Assembly (NCBI RefSeq): GCF_014805625.2 | Contig: NW_023998414.1 | Span: forward strand, 32,735,457 to 32,799,456 | DNA from: Glossina fuscipes | Lineage: Eukaryota; Arthropoda; Insecta; Diptera; Glossinidae | DNA length: 64,000 bases | Direction: 5' to 3' | Shown here: one piece after another, positions 35,015 to 48,379 of the stretch | Layout: every line of letters begins with the position of its first letter | How positions within the stretch are numbered: the first letter of the stretch is position 1 | Notes under the pieces: model-generated | Told to the model about the DNA's origin: nothing | The model's input: only the letters and a program-made list of their open reading frames with translations | Database searches by the model: none | Position numbers and translations under genes: made by a program

Positions 35015-37344
35015 GTGCACTCGCAAATACTGTAATAACTGCTTCATAACTACATGCCAGCTAGAACTGACCATTTTCTTGCCATTTTCCTTCAACAAGC
35101 AATGGCGCCAAGGACTTTGAAATTTACTTATGTTCTTAAGGATTCATTTAGCTTGCATTATCGTTATTGGCGTTTTGAAGATATTCCAACGCAGCCACTG
35201 TTCATCACATGTCAACTAAGCGTTCATTGTTCCTTCGAAATCCTCTCAATGACGTCGTCTTTTTCTTTTTCAAAGAACTCGACCTGCTTCGAAACTCCAC
35301 AAAACTCTATTGTGTACAATTCGTTAGTGTACTTCATACTGACGAGTATTATACCTTGAAGCGAATGCAGTCCAGGATTGAAAAATGGCTACAGAGAAAG
35401 TAAGGCCATCTATTAGAAAAACCGTTAAGAAAAACCGGTAATTTTTAGATTTGATACATAAATCGGATTTGCTTCTGATGCTATGAATTAATTATAACCT
35501 TTGCTGATTTTATACAAAATTTAGTTTTCAATATTTTAATAAATAAACATTTAATTATATAGTTTCTAGTAAAGGGTTTGGTGTGTGTTTTCCCTTTGAT
35601 TTTCTTAACGAATCCTGAAAACGATCTGTTCTTGTCATAACTGCTGTATAACTAAGAGCAAAACCATTTAGAACATTGCAATCATTAGAATTCTATAGAA
35701 TTTTTTATACGCTTCGTCTATTACTTTCGGTAATAAACCATATCAGTCACGTAGTTAGAACGCCTGAAATAGTTTGTTGAACCCATTTTTAACGAAAGCA
35801 TATTTTTATCGAGTGGTATGAGGAAACAAAAACAAAATAACAAAAAAACAAAAAAAGAAAAGAGAAAGAGAAAGATGATTACAAATGCTTTTGTCTTTAG
35901 AAGTTTTTTCCTATTCATTTAAAAACGGTAGACTAAGAAATGAAAAGGCAAAAAAGTAAAGCAATTAATTTGAACGGGTTTTGCTTTACCAGAAATCTCT
36001 GCGTAGCAACGAAAGTGGAGAAAGAATGCATCACGACTTAAGTGGAAATATAAGCAACAAGCATTAATGATGTCGTTATGTTGTAAATGTTGTTGTAGTT
36101 AGTATTTAAAGAAATTTTCTAAAATATAATCAAAAGCAATTAATCATTAAACTAAGTACCGAATAAAAGCGAAAGCAGAAAATTTTCCATATATATATAT
36201 ATATGTAGCTATTACTTACTTACGTGACTACGTAGCCGCGATCCTCTGCTAAAAATCAATAAGTGATTGCTGATAGGTAAATAATAGAAGAAGCGATTCC
36301 TATTTTTAGGAAAATGTATTCGAATCTGGCGAATTATTCGCGTCGATTATACCACACGCTTGATAATGTAGAAATCTGACGAAAGGCAAGTTTCTTAAAA
36401 TGAATGCCGGAATCTGTTGCCTCGTTTATCATAGAAAATCTAAAGTTTGAATTGAAAATGATCGACGAATTCACTTGGCTCTATACATTACATTATTCAA
36501 TAAGTATCTGCTGCGACACACGAACTTTTATGATATCCGAACCATAAGCTTAAGGTTGTAGTTACACTAGTTTATCGTTCGAAGATTGGTGCTATCCAGA
36601 AATCATATGGGTCTGTAAACAGACCGGAGACTTATTGAGTTATGTGTGTCTATTCAAGAAATCAAAAAAAAAAAAAAGAAAAAAAGAAAAAAGAAAAACA
36701 TAAATGGCATTCAGTTTTACATAATTACATAGATTGAAAGGAAAAAGTTTACAAGATTCAGACATTTTTTTATCCTTCAGTGCGTCTCGCACTCCAAATC
36801 CAATAAAGAAATGATACAATTAAAGTAAGTTTTATACGCCTTGGCGCAACTCTCTCAAGCACCACACATCTCTTGTAAATGCACAAACATCTTATAAGTT
36901 CTTCGTAATTACAGACGTGTGAGGCGTTGTTTGGCTATGCACAAGTTTCAGGTGACCTTCATGGATACATTTTAGTTTGGCATTCCTCTTGTGCATTTTT
37001 TTTTTTTTTTAATTCTGACCTTTTCTGAACTTGGAACATATTCAGCTCAGTTTTCGTTGTTTAAATAACACAAAGTCGTCCGATAGGCAGATGTATATAT
37101 TGATATGGTAAAAATTTATGACCAATTATGATTTAATGGCCCAAATATTTAATTACTGAATGATGATGATGATGATGATGATGATGATTGGGTTACCAGA
37201 TCGATATTGCGACAATAGATGTAATAAAGATATAGATATGTGGATCGCCGGCAATAAGATGAGGAAGAAGAGCGTCATAAAATCTTTGAAATGGCAACAA
37301 TATTTTCTTCTTATCATCTGGCTTTTTAATCCCTTTTTTTCCCC
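35015..37344. other. Unannotated AT-rich DNA
   Basis: No gene recognised. (TA)n near 36190-36205, a purine tract near 36664-36699 and (ATG)n at 37160-37189. Frames at 35054-35403 are moderately complex but match nothing known; they lie just beyond the piggyBac fragment and could contain more of its decayed copy. Confidence 0.4.
37160..37189. repeat. (ATG)n trinucleotide repeat
   Basis: About nine ATG units; the poly-Met/poly-Ile frames are this repeat. Confidence 0.9.
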
Positions 37345-37605
37345 TAAAATTTTACAAACAAATAATGACGTGTGGACTGGCGCATTATCGTGATGCAATA
37401 TGCATGACTGGTTATTCCACTGATAATTTCATAAGCGAGCCGACATGCCCACATCCTCAGCAATTTCTTTAATAGCGATTCTATAGCAATAATCATCACT
37501 GCTTCAACGTTCTCGTCGGTGATTGACGTGCTGGGGCATCCATAGAGGCATCGTAATTAACATCTTCGCGGCCTTCTGCGAACACCTTGTACAACTTATG
37601 TACAT
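37345..37605 (-). pseudogene. Mariner-like transposase remnant, internally deleted
   Basis: Minus-strand fragments in changing frames: LYKVFAEGREDVNYDA (end of the DNA-binding domain), SITDENVEAVMIIAI, then IAIKEIAEDVGMSARL and YEIISGIT, and directly afterwards HHDNAPVHTSLFVCKIL with the second catalytic Asp. The roughly 150-residue stretch between 'EIISGI' and 'HHDNA', including the first Asp, is missing, and the third Asp region is also absent. At least two frameshifts are needed. It is related to the copies at 10611 and 48765 and distinct from the one at 25265. It stops against a T-run at about 37604-37621. No terminal repeats found. Confidence 0.75.
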
Positions 37606-37927
37606 TTTTTTTTTTTTTTTTGGTCAGAGTAGATTCATCAAATGTCACAGACCAATGTCCAATGAAGTGAGTTCAAGCATTTAATATTATTTTTCATAAA
37701 AAATTTAATATAGAGAAAAAGTCGTGGAGCACGTCAAAACACGTCTAACCTTGGTCTTGTGTCTAAAGCAAGCAGAAAATGCAAAATGTGTGACAATGTC
37801 ACATACGTTGGGAATATGTGCACCAAAATATCAGAAAGGAAAATTTGAAAATCGAATGTGCGTAGAGTTCACGAAATTTGATAAGTCACCTGCTTTATGA
37901 ACACTCTTCGTATATATTGATGAGTTT
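37606..37927. other. Unannotated DNA
   Basis: T-run followed by sequence with no recognised feature; it may contain the outer part of the neighbouring mariner. Confidence 0.35.
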
Positions 37928-38095
37928 TTATGCCCATCACCAAAGGCCGGCTATATACGTATTTTAATCAAAATGTTTGCAACACTCCGAAAAAGGCTCA
38001 ACGGACCCTGTAAAGTGTATATGTTCTCGATCAGAATGATATTGTGAATCAATTTAAGCCTGCCTGTTTGTCTGTCTGTCTGTCTGTATAAATCC
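37928..38095 (-). repeat. Dispersed hairpin-ended repeat, copy 5 (reverse)
   Basis: On the minus strand it shows cagacagacagacagac, aaattgattcacaat, tctgatcgagaacatatac, actttacagggtcc, tgttgcaaacatttt, then the terminal hairpin region ending ggtgatgggcataa. The last module matches 838-898 almost motif for motif. Confidence 0.6.
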
Positions 38096-38310
38096 TGTGT
38101 TAACTATTTTGCTGATTGCGAAAGTGAAGCTATTGGCTTAAAAAGTGGCATAAACATTGGCCCCCGCTGCACTTTGCAGGTTCGCTATTGAATACACACG
38201 GCACAATGTATACCGAGAACACGTATGTTTTCAATTGCAAAAAGAGGCGGTATTTTGTATAATGCATTATAAAATGCACTAAACGAATTTTAACTTAATA
38301 TAAAGTGGAA

Positions 38311-38341
<31 letters not shown>

Positions 38342-38363
38342 AATACTTAAATAAATAAATAAA
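38311..38363. repeat. (AAAT)n tetranucleotide repeat
   Basis: About twelve units with one interruption (acttaaat). Confidence 0.9.
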
Positions 38364-39569
38364 GATGATGTGGGTATAGAAGAAATCGGCTACAGTCGAA
38401 TATAATTTCCCTATTTGTTTTTGTTTCATATAAATTGAAAACATATAAATACCCATTTAAACTTAATTTAATATTCAAGAAGGAAAACATTTTTTCACAA
38501 AAAAAAAATAAAAAAAAATACGTTTTCTTTACTTACCTCCTCTATGCTTAGATGAAATAGCAAAGAATTAATATCCGTAACCGTTTCAATAGAAATAACT
38601 ATGTTTGTAATGTTGATGCAGTGGAGCCATATTCTATTAACACACTCACACTTATACTAAATATACATTGTTATGTTTCAATGATGACTATCTACCGCAA
38701 ACAAAAACAGCAATAACAGTAACACATAACTACGGCACAACAATTCACAAACAATCAGAATTTTTAAAAAGCATTTCACTTGGGAAAACGAAGACAGGAT
38801 AATAGCTATTGTCCGGAAAAAGGAATAGAGATCAGGAAATGTGTATATGCGCGTTCGTGATAATGTTGCAATAGTAATAGTAGTGGTAGTAGTAGTAGTA
38901 GTAGTATGCGAGCATAAAAATTAACAAGTTGCTCTTAATACGGTTATGGTCGCATAACGTAGCTGGCGTCAAGTGGCATAACATAATGAAAAACTAAAAA
39001 GCACTTTCTCAACTCGAGATCCTGCCGGGATGTGAATAAACGGAAATAAAGTAACTATCCGGAGATGTTATGATACGAAAATGTTAAATGAATTCAAAAA
39101 AAAAAAAATTGTTTTTAATTTTTTATTATTATTATTTTTTTTTCTTTTCTATCTAACTTACAAGTGATAATAAGATAGATCAAAAAGTAAAAGGAAAATA
39201 GAAACAAAAAACATTTTTATCTTTGATAGAAGAGGGATGAGAGGAAAAGAGAGAAAATTATATTCTCTTCGCGACGTAACTCGCATATATAACATATAGG
39301 ATAAATGTATGGAAATTATTCCACGTATTGTTAGTTGCGATTGTGTTGCTTACTAAGCCAACTGCAAGCCGTTTCTTTTTTGTTTTAAATTATTAATTCA
39401 CGATCCACTTTATTTCGTTAACTTTTTAAAAAACTGAACATTTTCATTGCGAAATTTTTGCAAACGAGTAAGTTGGAAAGCAAAAGGGTTGAGTAGGTTG
39501 GGAAACAACAGCTAGGCTAAGTAAGTTTAGGTTAAGGCTATAATGCTTTAAAGTATCTTAACAAGGAAT

Positions 39570-39614
39570 AGAGAGAGAGAGAAAGAGTAAGAGTAAGAGA
39601 GAGAAAGAGAGAGG
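39570..39614. repeat. (GA)n-rich purine tract
   Basis: gaga units mixed with gaaaga and gagtaa variants. Such tracts can bind GAGA-type factors in flies, but no such role can be read from sequence alone. Confidence 0.8.
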
Positions 39615-40471
39615 TAATGGCAAATATAATGTTTTTATATCATATTTTTGTAGTTAATAGGGACCACATAAACACTAATAAAGTTAATCATAAATTTACA
39701 CGATTTTAGAATCCAGATAAAGAATGAAAGATTTCCATCTTTATTAAAATATGTTTGTTTGTAAACTTGATATTGTCAAATTATTCGCATTTTATTTATA
39801 TACTATTTTGAGTATCAAGTCCTTAAAAAAGAACAACAAAAAAACTGCCTCAATCCGTAGATAACAGTGCAATCGAATAGGACTTTTAAAAGGTCGACTT
39901 GATCTCCTCAGTAGGTATAAAGTAATCTGCCTTTACAGAGAAATCTCTTTCTTCATTCTTCCTTTTTAATTAATTATGATTTCGTTTTGCTCCCGTGCTC
40001 CCCTTTAGCTGGCAGACGATTCTTACTTATATCGTTTTTAAGTATTTCTATTTTCTACAATATATTCGGGACGTGTGTCGAGAATCATAATTTCTCATAT
40101 TTTACCGGTGTTTCATTTCTGTTATCTATCTAACTATCTAAATCTAATAGTTAGATTTCTATTTTCTACAACTATAGTGGTTTCTTTTACCCACGGTGAA
40201 CATTTTTGAGTTCAACTCGTTTCCATTGTTTAAGTGTTTTGGCAGTAAATTGGCGAATGGTGTATGCCTTCAGTTTAAGTTTTATAACGTTTGGAAGTTC
40301 AACAGCTATTGGGGCAGAAGTAGTTAGCCGTTGCTGACGGACGCTCCTAAAAATTACTGAAGACCCTACTCCGCTTCTCTTAATACACTTATTCATGTAA
40401 CGGCGTAATGTCAAAATAAGGCATTGTATGGACAAGCGGTACAACAAGTGATTCGATTTACACCAAGAATA

Positions 40472-40560
40472 TACGGACGAATAGACGGACGGACGGACAG
40501 ACAGACAGACGGGCAGACATGCTTAGATCGATTCAGAAAGGTGGTCTATTTCAAGCCCTT
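40472..40560 (+). repeat. Dispersed repeat, copy 6
   Basis: Forward. acggacgaatagacgg leads into cggacagacagacagacggg, then acatgcttagatcgattcag. Only the middle module of the family is clear; the terminal hairpin is not seen. Confidence 0.55.
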
Positions 40561-41282
40561 TCGGGCGTTGTATTCGCCCGCATCGTGCAGCACAAGAGTT
40601 GCATGGTATAAATTAATCAACAATTATTGCTCAGCGATATCAATAACTCTTTTTTAAGTAATCGAAGGCCAAGTTCTATGTCTTTTTCTTTTTGTCTCGA
40701 TTTTTATTGATTATCGGTTTGTAAAGGACAATTGCATGCGTGCTTTAAGTTAGCTAAAGATCGTCAATTACATCTGGTTACCATCGAAAGTATTAAAGTA
40801 TTTAACCACTTAAAAGTGATTATGTTGTCATCTCAATGTTTTCGATTTTTTTAGAAAAAGGTTAAAATATGTTAACAAATATCCCATATCTGTCCACTGA
40901 CTGTGACAGTGCAAAATTCGTTGAAGAACATTTTGTAACCTTTGCTTTTTAGCGCATCATTGATTATCAGCATTATTGGTGCTGTTACTGACATCATTTC
41001 GTACATATATTTTCATAGCATGTGTATAAGGTTTGTAAAGTGAAAATAAAATCAAACCGAAGACCTATCGATTTGTGGTGAAATTTACAAACAAAAACCG
41101 ACTTGCCCATAAAATAAATAAGGGGAAATACTTTTTTATGACCTCGTTAAATATGAGCAAAGTTTAAGCAGAGCTCATCAATTGGGTGCGAAACACAGAA
41201 ATTTACTCATCAAATCACTACTTGTTCTACTATGTTCTCTTTTGTACTTTTTTTTATGAGACTATAACATAGCCAGATAGTT

Positions 41283-41318
<36 letters not shown>

Positions 41319-42774
41319 TATATGCATGTATGCCAATCTTACATAGTTTGATATATATTTATATATATGTATATTTATATATATGTATATATATGTATAT
41401 ATATATAAATAAAACAAACAAGAAAGGAGTGCGCATAAAAACAATTAGTCTTACCGCAATGTATATGGGCACGTATAAAACCTTTAATATAAAATATAGA
41501 GGTGTGAGCGTGCTTTGTAAATATTTAATTAAGCATTTGCATGCAATTTCAATTTGCTTGCCATCCTTCTGTGTTGTTCAAGAGATGAGTTTTTCCCAGT
41601 TGCTAATTAAGTAAATACTGATGAACAAATAATTCATAATATGTATCCACAAATTATCGTTGCATCACTTACATTATACCAAGCTATGATTAAGGCCAGC
41701 TGTACTTACCTTTCCCATCGATTTGAAAAAAAAAAGAAACTTGATATCCGTGATTGTACTTTCCCGGCACAAAACAGCGGATCTTTTCGAGAAGGAAATT
41801 TTTCATTTCTGTTGTATTTCAACATCGATTTTCATTTCCTTGAATCTGAACAGATTACTGAGTGAGCGGATGAATGCAGGCGGATGGCATACAGATATAA
41901 AATGATTATTACCGAAACCGTACAATTTTTAGTTAATATCAACCCTCAAACGAAATGTGTCAAATATTCAAGTCGGGTCGACGGTTAGCTTACAAGTGTG
42001 ACGCTGCATACAAAATTCATATTTTTCCAATGTGTTACGAAAACAAAGGTTACTTGCAAAGGCATAGTCAGAATGTTATGAACTTTTCGCTTGAAGTTGT
42101 CTGATGCTATCTAAACAAATCATATCGATTCGTCGATAATGTCGACATCTAGATGTAATCCTACCAACTTATTGAGTAATGTGTTAAATTAAATAAGAAA
42201 CTTGTTGGTTCTATGAATTACAGAATGTATTCCAACGATCAGCATCATATTATGATATCGTGTTTTTTGCATTTTTTCCAATTTTTGCAATCCCGTAGCA
42301 CTTTTGTTTTTTGTTTTGAGATTTTATTTTCGTACATATCTGGAATTTGCCAAAAAAACTGCGGCAATTTTGTCTTCTTTTTTTCATGACTGCGTGATTG
42401 GTCAGCTGTATGTGCAGGACAGTGACTATCAAAAATAAGTTACGAGCGTGTGCTGAAGAGTGGCCGCCGTCTCGGAGATATGTGTCCGATCGGCATATGT
42501 TATGGCTTTACCGGCCGAGCACCCGTCGTAATTAAAATATGATTTACCGCACTAAGGATGGCATCCAAATACGCCGACTTGATGATCCAACAATCGTAAT
42601 AATGGTGGAGGATAAGGCAAAAATTAACTGAAACATGACGTAAATAAGAAATAAAAGAAGGAAGAAAGGATAAGGCGAAAAGTGAACTCCCAATATCGCT
42701 CCACATGATGATAGTATGTAATTAAAAAAAAAAGAAACGAGCAAAAAAATTATATTCCGTCGTGACCGAATCTT
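40561..42774. other. Unannotated AT-rich DNA
   Basis: No gene recognised. A compound (TA)n/(TATG)n region covers about 41283-41410. Frames over it are poly-Tyr/Ile artefacts. Confidence 0.4.
41283..41410. repeat. Compound TA/TATATG microsatellite
   Basis: A pure (TA)n stretch at 41283-41316, then spaced tatatgtatat units to about 41410. Confidence 0.8.
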
Positions 42775-43700
42775 TTACACCCATCACCGTTATCCTAAAA
42801 ATGGCAAGAAAAATGAACGAACTAAGTCTTTACGGTCTATGATGTGTAGTGCAGGACCCGGCTGATTTTTTTTATTTTCGAAATAAAAGTCTTCATCGAA
42901 TTGGGCGGGCGAATGTTGTAGGCGTGTCCTTAAGATCACTTGTAAATTTTGTTGTAAATATTTAGGCGGTATCTTCGTTTTCGCTTACCACACATACTAC
43001 GCACTTTGATCGATATATAGATGGACAAACGAAAAGGCGGATATACTTATATGCATTCCGAATTTGAAACTGTTCAAGAACATACATACTTTATGGGATT
43101 TCTGGAGCTTGCTTTTAAGTGTTGTAAAGGTTGTGCAAAAAAATTAAAATGTGATACACAATAAAAATTGAATAGGCGTGGCCGATTTTTTCGTTTTTGT
43201 ACGAGTACTATATAGCATTGCGTATAGAATGTGCGTTTAAATCCTTCAAGATTGATGAATTTATGCATAGTGAGCAAAACAATAATTTTTTAATCCTTTT
43301 GAAAAACAGAGGTTTTCTCAATTTCTGTAATACTGTAGGTATGTCATCCGATCGACTTGGATCATTTTAAATATGAATATGGACGAAAAAATTTCCAATA
43401 CTATTGTCAAATTTAAGGGCGATAGCTTCATTTTTGCGGCCAAGAGCATGTTTAGAACGGAGAGACAGACGGACAAGTTGAAATTGATTCAGAGTTCGAT
43501 GCTAATCAAGAGTATATACACATTGAAGGGCGTGTGAAGCTGAAGTACTCACTTACTTGCTAAAGAACTATATCTCGTTCTGTTGTCAAAATTTTTGGCT
43601 GAACAGAGTCAGATTGGCTTCGGGCTCTAAACTGAATTTAATGGGCGTGACTTGTAAATTGACCTTTGTAGTGATGTAGTGATAAAAAAAAAGTATCATT
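42775..43700 (+). repeat. Cluster of dispersed-repeat fragments
   Basis: At least two copies in series. The first shows ttacacccatcaccg, gggcgggcgaatg and ggcgtgtcc, then gcactttgatcgatatatag and atggacaaacg (about 42775-43060). The second shows aataggcgtggccgat (about 43170-43190), gggcgatagcttc, agacagacggacaag, ttgaaattgattcag, ctaatcaagagtatatac and a following cattgaagggcgtg (about 43420-43540). A further aatgggcgtgac occurs near 43640. The repeated modules in one orientation suggest tandem insertion or a longer element with internal repeats. The 78-codon frame at 43758 just beyond is not recognised. Confidence 0.5.
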
Positions 43701-44470
43701 TTCCTAAGGAAGTTAGTTTGCAATCAAGATGATTAAGAAGACTTCATTCTTTCTACAATGGTCCTGATCCTTTTCGTATCATTGACCTCGAAGAATCGAT
43801 TTCGAATTGATTTCAAAGCTTACATACACATTAATAAAATATATTTAAATGTGCGTAGGCTTTTGCGGACGGACTACGTTCACAACATTTGCAATTTATT
43901 CGAGTTAATTAAAGCGAATCTGTACTTAATCAATATCTGTTCTATGGAATTTATTGTTGTGTTGGAAAACCCTGATGCATATATATTCTTCTAACTATAG
44001 TTTTAAAGCTATTATAACTCGTCTCCTTGTTATTGGTAATAAAATAAAGCGTTCTTTTTGCGCAATTCTAAGTTTGTGTTGAACTTTTGGTTTTCTTCTC
44101 TTACTTCCTTCGTGCATTCATTCGTACCAAATACAGCTATTGTACCGATAAAATGGTTTTTCTCCGTGTGGAATTGTTTTCCGTTTACGTTTGGTTTTTT
44201 TCCTTTTTTTTTTTTTTGTTTAAAATATGTTCGTTTATTTGTGGTTTCGTGTTTGAGTTCATTTCAACAGATTTCTCATAGCTGCACTAATATTAACTTG
44301 ATTAATGCGAATGTAAATATTTTATTTGAAAATCAGCGAATTTTTCCTTTTTTTTTATCTTGCATACACACATGTACATATTTATTATATACACTTGCAT
44401 AAATACGCCCGAGCGTGCATATATACATTTACTTATAATCGTATGCTGTTACATTTATGATATCTGGGAT

Positions 44471-44505
<35 letters not shown>

Positions 44506-46637
44506 CATTAAGGGCCGTGTTTGCATGCATTCGTGACTATGTGTAGCTTGATATCTAAATAAATAATGGCAAGCTTTTTACATTTTTATGCTTACCATCA
44601 TGAGATACGTGTACATTAGTTTAATCATCGCATATATATGTAAATATTGAAAATATAAGATATATACATTTAATCGGCCATATATATATATATATATATA
44701 CATATATATCCCCCATGTCCCATGTCCCATGCTTATGCTGAAATAACAAAAACGATTAGATAGTTGCATAACACTTGGGCAAAAATATATTCGCAGATCT
44801 GTTCAAATTTTTATTTGATCATATCGAAGAGAAATTTTTGGAAATTTTTTACAAAGTTATTCAACATATTTAACATATTTTGACTTCTTCTCATTTATGC
44901 TTAATATGCGGAAATTGTAAGCAAATTAATGATGGGTGCCCGCGATTCGTTCCTTAACGAATATAACTTTGTCTTCGTTTTATTTATTTTGTGGTTAAAG
45001 TGGAAAAAAATCTCAATTTCAGGCAATGCGACGTTTATTTATTAATGTCATCATCATTGCTATTATGCCATTGTTGCTGTGAATTCTTGTTGTTTTCGTT
45101 GTTGTTGTATTTTTCCATCCTGGAGCAATATCAGACCTGCAAGTCGAAGTGGTACTTTTTTTTCTTCCTCTTCTCCTTTCTACCATATAGAATAGACGCA
45201 TGATAATGAGCCCTTTGGGTATCGTGATAATTACCATTTCTTTCTGTCGCTAGGGTGCTTCTCTTCTGCTGCTTAGTTTGTAATATTTTTTGCGCGCTTT
45301 TTTGCCATTTTATGTATTTATGTATTTTCGTCGCGGGTATACATATGTAACTACATATATATATATTGTGTATGTATATATACATATGTGTGTGTGTGTG
45401 TGTTTATTATATAATTATGTGTGAAAGTGCAATGCAGAAAATCGTAACGGCAACGGCAGTTGTAGTTGTTTCCATAAGAATGCTTATGCTCGCCGCGGTA
45501 TGTTTGTGTTGTGCTGCTACTGTGATAAAGACCACAAAAGATTAGGATTTTTTTTCTTTATTTTTTTTTTTTTTATTTTTGCTTAAATAAAAGCATTTCG
45601 TTTTAATTGTTTAAATGGGTGCTATATAGGTTTGCTAAAATGAGTTTTCAAAAATTAGGAAGTCTCTTATTATATTTTAAATTGCAATTGAAAACTTGAA
45701 TAAAAACATTTTGAGACCAAGTCCAATGATAAGCCAATAGTTGCTGTCGGAACCTATCCCATCTGACCCGGGTCAGTTGCGGTGAAGTTTGCGGTTTATC
45801 TTAAATTTTTATAAAAATTTTCCTCGAACGTACAATTATTGTAATCGAATGTCTTAAAAAATCGCTTTATTTTCTAAATGAAGAAGAAAAAGAAAGACAT
45901 GCAACCAACACTGCGTAGATAACTAATTACAATTTTGTTCGTTTACTTTAGAGTTTAAACTGTGACCTTCCACACAACTTGTCCTATTCTCAACTTAATC
46001 TATCCTCTTGAACTTTCTATCGTACAAAAGTGATGCGAAGGTGCTTATCAGCAAAGTTTGATGAAATTTGATTTGAAATCTTGTTTTCACTGAAATGCGA
46101 ACTGAATTGAATGTGAAATCTAAATAATCATTGATTAATTATATTAAGACTCTTCGTGCTTGCTGCCTACATTTTAAAATTGGTTTATTTCCCTTGACCG
46201 CGTCGTGTCGAGTGGTTATGCGAAATTGCCCGTAAAACTCGCCCATTCAGTTACAGAAAATGTTCTTTCGCCAATAAAGCACACAAGTGATAGCTCTAAG
46301 CATTAAACGTCTCGATGGTCGTATGGTAGGATAGCTGGTAGTTGTCGATCGACAAGCTCTTATAAAACCTAAATCTTTCACAATCGAATAGAGACGATTC
46401 CTGATTGATGATAACCTGATTATTAATTTCAGTCTTCGGATGAGATTTGAAAGGAAGTAGACCATCATTTTCTTCTTCTTCAGACATATCTTGAGTTCGT
46501 TGAAAGGATATAAAGATGGCTGGTTAAATTTCTAATAATTTCGAAGAATTGTTAGACTAAACCGTAGATTGCGATTAGCTGAATAATTGAAAATAATTTA
46601 GCGGAAATAAAGACAAAAAATAAGAAGTGTAGTCATT
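43701..46637. other. Unannotated AT-rich DNA
   Basis: No gene recognised. (TA)n at 44478-44505 and 44682-44709, a cccatgt tandem (three units) at about 44711-44731, and (GT)n at 45388-45403. Confidence 0.4.
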
Positions 46638-46732
46638 TTCCAAATGTCTATAAAAGTCAACAAACTCTTAGTAACAGAAGTCGTTCCAAATGTCTATAAA
46701 AGTCAACAAACTCTTAGTAACAGAAGTCGTTC
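46638..46732 (+). repeat. 46-bp tandem duplication, two copies
   Basis: The unit beginning ttccaaatgtctataaaagt occurs twice head to tail (46638-46683 and 46684-46729) with no differences seen, and the match runs on a few bases to 46732. It looks recent; the cause (replication slippage or local duplication) is not evident. Confidence 0.95.
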
Positions 46733-48379
46733 AGTTAATTAAATTAAAATTACATCACTTGATGTTAATCATAATAAGAAGATTCGCGAAAGCAAGTAAG
46801 TAAAGAAAGAAAGTTCATAACGCTTTGCGAAAGGAATGAAACGGTTAAGCCGTCAAATTCTTGGCCATTTTAAATTATTTATCTCAGAAATAAAGACAAA
46901 TGTTCTTCGAAGTAACACATACATGTTGACGTAATTCATAATTCATTCATTAGATGCGATTCGTACTATCATCTATGCGACTAATTGCCAAAAGTCGAAA
47001 GTGCTCGCTTGTAAAAGCCGAGTTTACCTGAAAACTACAGTCGAGCAACTATGATGACCATAAACTATATCGCGGAAATTAGTCGAATCATCGTCATTGG
47101 GTAATGGCGCTTCACTTTATCCGCAACAGTTTGACTGATAAGCGAAATTTCCGCATTTAATTAAGTTATCATTTCGTAGCTTTACGCGAAGTGGAATTAC
47201 ATTTGTAGAAAATCATCGTTTCATTCTGGCAACAAGAAAGGACATCACAATCCATCTGGCAATGCTCGCCAACTCTTCTTGCCATAAATTGCATAAATTG
47301 GTTACTATCAATGGACGGTTGCAACCACGGTCGCGCACAACACAATATATCACAAAGACGGCAGAAAAAAAAAAAAAAAATTGCGCCAAAATCTCTTTAT
47401 GCGAAATCGAGACAAGATGCAATGCCCGAGCATGTAGAAGATTTCTTAGTAAATTTCATAAATCGCTTAAGAAGAATTTAGGTTTTTTATTTACGTCGAT
47501 AAACTCTTAAATAAATTAAATTTAGTTTATATACAAAATAACAAAAGAGGAAAGAAAGAAAGAAAGAAAGCAAGAAAACGATACAAGCATTTTGCGTGAC
47601 TTTCGTTATTCATGTCAGAAAACTCTCATAAATTGTAAGCGATGGCGAATAGAACACGAAAGAGGTTTTCTATTTTCATTTCTTAGTTTCGTTACTATGT
47701 ATGTATGTATATATTTATGTATATATTTATATACTTGATTTATAATAACATGTATTATTATTATTATTATTATAGCCGCTATTGGGGAACTGAAACATAC
47801 AAAACTTTTCATTGTATTTGTTATATATGAAAATTACAGATCTCATCGAGTTCAGTTTAATTCCTTAGCTAGCCTTAGTTAGTATAGCAGGTATTTTATC
47901 TAATCTCGAAGATTAACACGGAATAGTTTTGAAATCAGTAAAACAACTTTAAAATAAATAATTGGTTAGTATTGATGCCTTTCGTCATGCCTTGCGTATG
48001 AAATATTTTTATTTATTTATTTATTTAATATCGACTGGCGGGTATTCAAGATTCGTTTGAAGGCGAACACATGCCTCTCATAGACGTGATATCCTTTCGC
48101 TTTTGCACTCTTTATTGTTCGCTTAGAGCATAAGATATATAAAATTTAATTAATGTTTAACAAACATGGAATATATTTAAATAGAATTGTATTACGCTAA
48201 CCAAGCGCGAAAGTTCTTCTTATTGAATGCGATCTAATAGATGACGTTGGCGACGAACTCTAAATTGAGTTGAATATTCCTTTTCGTCTTAACCATCTAA
48301 TTTATTGGTAGTCTATGTTAACTTGAAATTTTATAATCAAAATAATGCGCTAGAAGAGGAATCTTGGCTTGGTCTTAGA
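46733..48379. other. Unannotated AT-rich DNA
   Basis: No gene recognised. (GAAA)n at 47551-47570, (ATGT)n-like sequence near 47698-47730 and (ATT)n near 47755-47774. Confidence 0.4.

Larger units (their letters stand above)
38096..40471. other. Unannotated AT-rich DNA with microsatellites
   Basis: No gene recognised. (AAAT)n at 38311-38363, (GTA)n at 38877-38906 and a (GA)n-rich tract at 39570-39614. Confidence 0.4.

Noticed and set aside
36231..36290. A SINE head (gtagccgcgatcctctgc)
   Set aside because: No B box follows and no common body was found.
47749..47775. A reverse-strand SINE tail at (ATT)n
   Set aside because: The flanking sequence does not match the SINE body or head.
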